In this document: piece by piece, positions 63,193 to 64,000 of the stretch
How the letters are laid out: each line of letters begins with the position of its first letter
How positions within the stretch are numbered: the stretch's first letter is position 1
Source of the DNA: Chelatococcus composti
GTDB taxonomy: Bacteria > Pseudomonadota > Alphaproteobacteria > Rhizobiales > Beijerinckiaceae
Reading direction: 5' to 3'
NCBI RefSeq assembly: GCF_014201415.1
Contig: NZ_JACHEH010000006.1
Span: 1 to 64,000 of the forward strand
DNA length: 64,000 bases
The notes under the pieces: generated by a model
What the model saw: only the letters and a program-made list of their open reading frames with translations
What the model was told of the DNA's origin: nothing
The model's database searches: none
Program-made: the position numbers and the translations under genes

Positions 63193-64000
63193 GATGAACG
63201 TCGACAAGTACACGGACCGCTCCAAGGGCTTCCTGCAGTCCGCGCAGTCCCTCGCCCTGCGCGAGGGCCACCAGCAGTTCTCACCCGAGCATCTCCTGAA
63301 AGTGCTGCTCGACGATCCCGAAGGGCTCGCGGCCGGTCTCATCGACCGCGCCGGCGGTCGTTCGCGCGAGGCGCGGCAGCTGGCGGAGCAGGCGCTCGCC
63401 AAGCTGCCGAAGGTGGAGGGCGGCTCCGGCCAGCTCTATCTGACGCCGGGCCTCGCCCGCGTATTCGACACGGCCGAGAAGGCGGCGGAGAAGGCCGGCG
63501 ACAGCTTCGTTACGGCCGAGCGGCTGCTCCTCGCCCTTGCGATCGAGAAGGATACGGAGGCCGGCAAGGCGCTCGCCAAAGCGGGCGTGACGCCGCAGAG
63601 CCTCAACGCCGCCATCGAGGCCCTGCGCCAGGGCCGCAAGGCGGACACCGCCTCGGCCGAGGAAGGCTACGACGCCCTCAGGAAATATGCTCGCGACCTC
63701 ACCCAGGCGGCGCGCGAGGGCAAGCTCGACCCGGTCATCGGTCGTGAGGAGGAGATCCGGCGCACCATCCAGGTTCTGTCGCGGCGCACCAAGAACAACC
63801 CCGTCCTCATTGGCGAACCCGGCGTCGGCAAGACGGCCATCGTCGAGGGCCTCGCGCTGCGCATCGTCGACGGCGACGTGCCCGAGAGCCTCAAGGACAA
63901 GCGTCTGCTCGCGCTCGACATGGGCGCGCTGATCGCCGGCGCGAAATATCGTGGCGAGTTCGAGGAGCGGCTGAAGGCCGTGCTGCAGGAGGTGCAGGCG
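63193..64000 (+). CDS. clpB: ATP-dependent chaperone ClpB (partial, runs off the window)
   Basis: Disaggregase of the Hsp100 family, acting with DnaK. Only the first 269 codons are present. N-terminal repeat domain ([36 protein letters not shown] and a second repeat near [14 protein letters not shown]), then the start of AAA+ module 1 with [21 protein letters not shown] and Walker [10 protein letters not shown], then [19 protein letters not shown] at 63193 follows GAGGAGGT. Preceded by heat-shock-type promoter sequence. Confidence 0.96.

Noticed and set aside
1-64000. Search for tRNA, rRNA, CRISPR arrays, insertion sequences and prophage
   Set aside because: No cloverleaf-like segment, rRNA motif, regular spaced repeat, transposase or integrase could be recognised by reading; a covariance-model and repeat search would be needed to be certain.

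Overview
The window is a GC-rich (by eye mid to upper 60s % GC) chromosomal segment of an alphaproteobacterium, most likely of the order Hyphomicrobiales (Rhizobiales). The evidence is gene content and order: metX-metW / chorismate mutase-hisC-prephenate dehydrogenase / DUF2125 / ChaC / plsC / YdcF / ftsX-ftsE / hpt / response regulator, and lysC ... ptsP-prfA-prmC-DUF4167-clpB. A scattered leuC, leuD, leuB, asd set follows rplS. The genus cannot be fixed from this sequence; a Chelatococcus- or Methylobacterium-like organism would fit. I recognised no rRNA, tRNA, CRISPR array, intact insertion sequence or prophage.

Layout. 0.5-4.7 kb: RND efflux pump (adaptor plus permease). 4.9-15.2 kb: accessory catabolic locus with a short-chain dehydrogenase, a divergent RpiR-type regulator, then an atypical enolase-superfamily enzyme, a creatininase-family amidohydrolase, a complete Dpp/Opp-type ABC importer and a RidA-type deaminase. 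Two copies of a GTAAT-N3-ATTAC-type operator lie 180 bp apart before its first gene. 15.2-27.9 kb: topA, rplS, leuC, leuD, leuB and asd, interspersed with small secreted or membrane proteins, a zincin, a second RidA protein, a glyoxalase-fold protein and YnfA. 27.9-31.4 kb: beta-carbonic anhydrase, a PLP dehydratase, a DUF429 protein and a malyl-CoA lyase/thioesterase-like enzyme. 31.4-36.4 kb: methionine (metX, metW) and aromatic amino acid/histidine genes. 36.4-45.5 kb: envelope and division genes, purine salvage, a transsulfuration-type enzyme, a Bro-N protein and a host-attachment-type protein. 45.6-50.9 kb: core ethylmalonyl-CoA pathway genes (methylsuccinyl-CoA dehydrogenase, ethylmalonyl-CoA mutase and divergent crotonyl-CoA carboxylase/reductase). 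50.9-64 kb: BrkB-type membrane protein, DMT exporters, GNAT, ubiG, lysC, an AT-rich disturbed stretch, then ptsP-prfA-prmC-DUF4167-clpB (clpB runs off the window).

How genes work together. ccr, ecm and mcd assimilate acetyl units; the CoA-ester lyase at 30.5 kb may act at the malyl-CoA end of the same pathway. lysC and asd start the aspartate family and metX/metW lead to methionine. ftsE/ftsX act in division.

The most unusual signals are: (1) two alphaproteobacterial-type SOS boxes (GTTC-N7-GTTC) back to back as a near-perfect 31-bp palindrome before an unrecognised 137-residue gene (38155-38568); (2) the paired RpiR operators and the RpiR-enolase-creatininase-RidA catabolic locus, whose enolase-like protein appears to lack canonical active-site residues; (3) a chorismate mutase fused to what looks like a degraded prephenate-dehydratase-like region; and (4) AT-rich foreign-looking DNA between lysC and ptsP.
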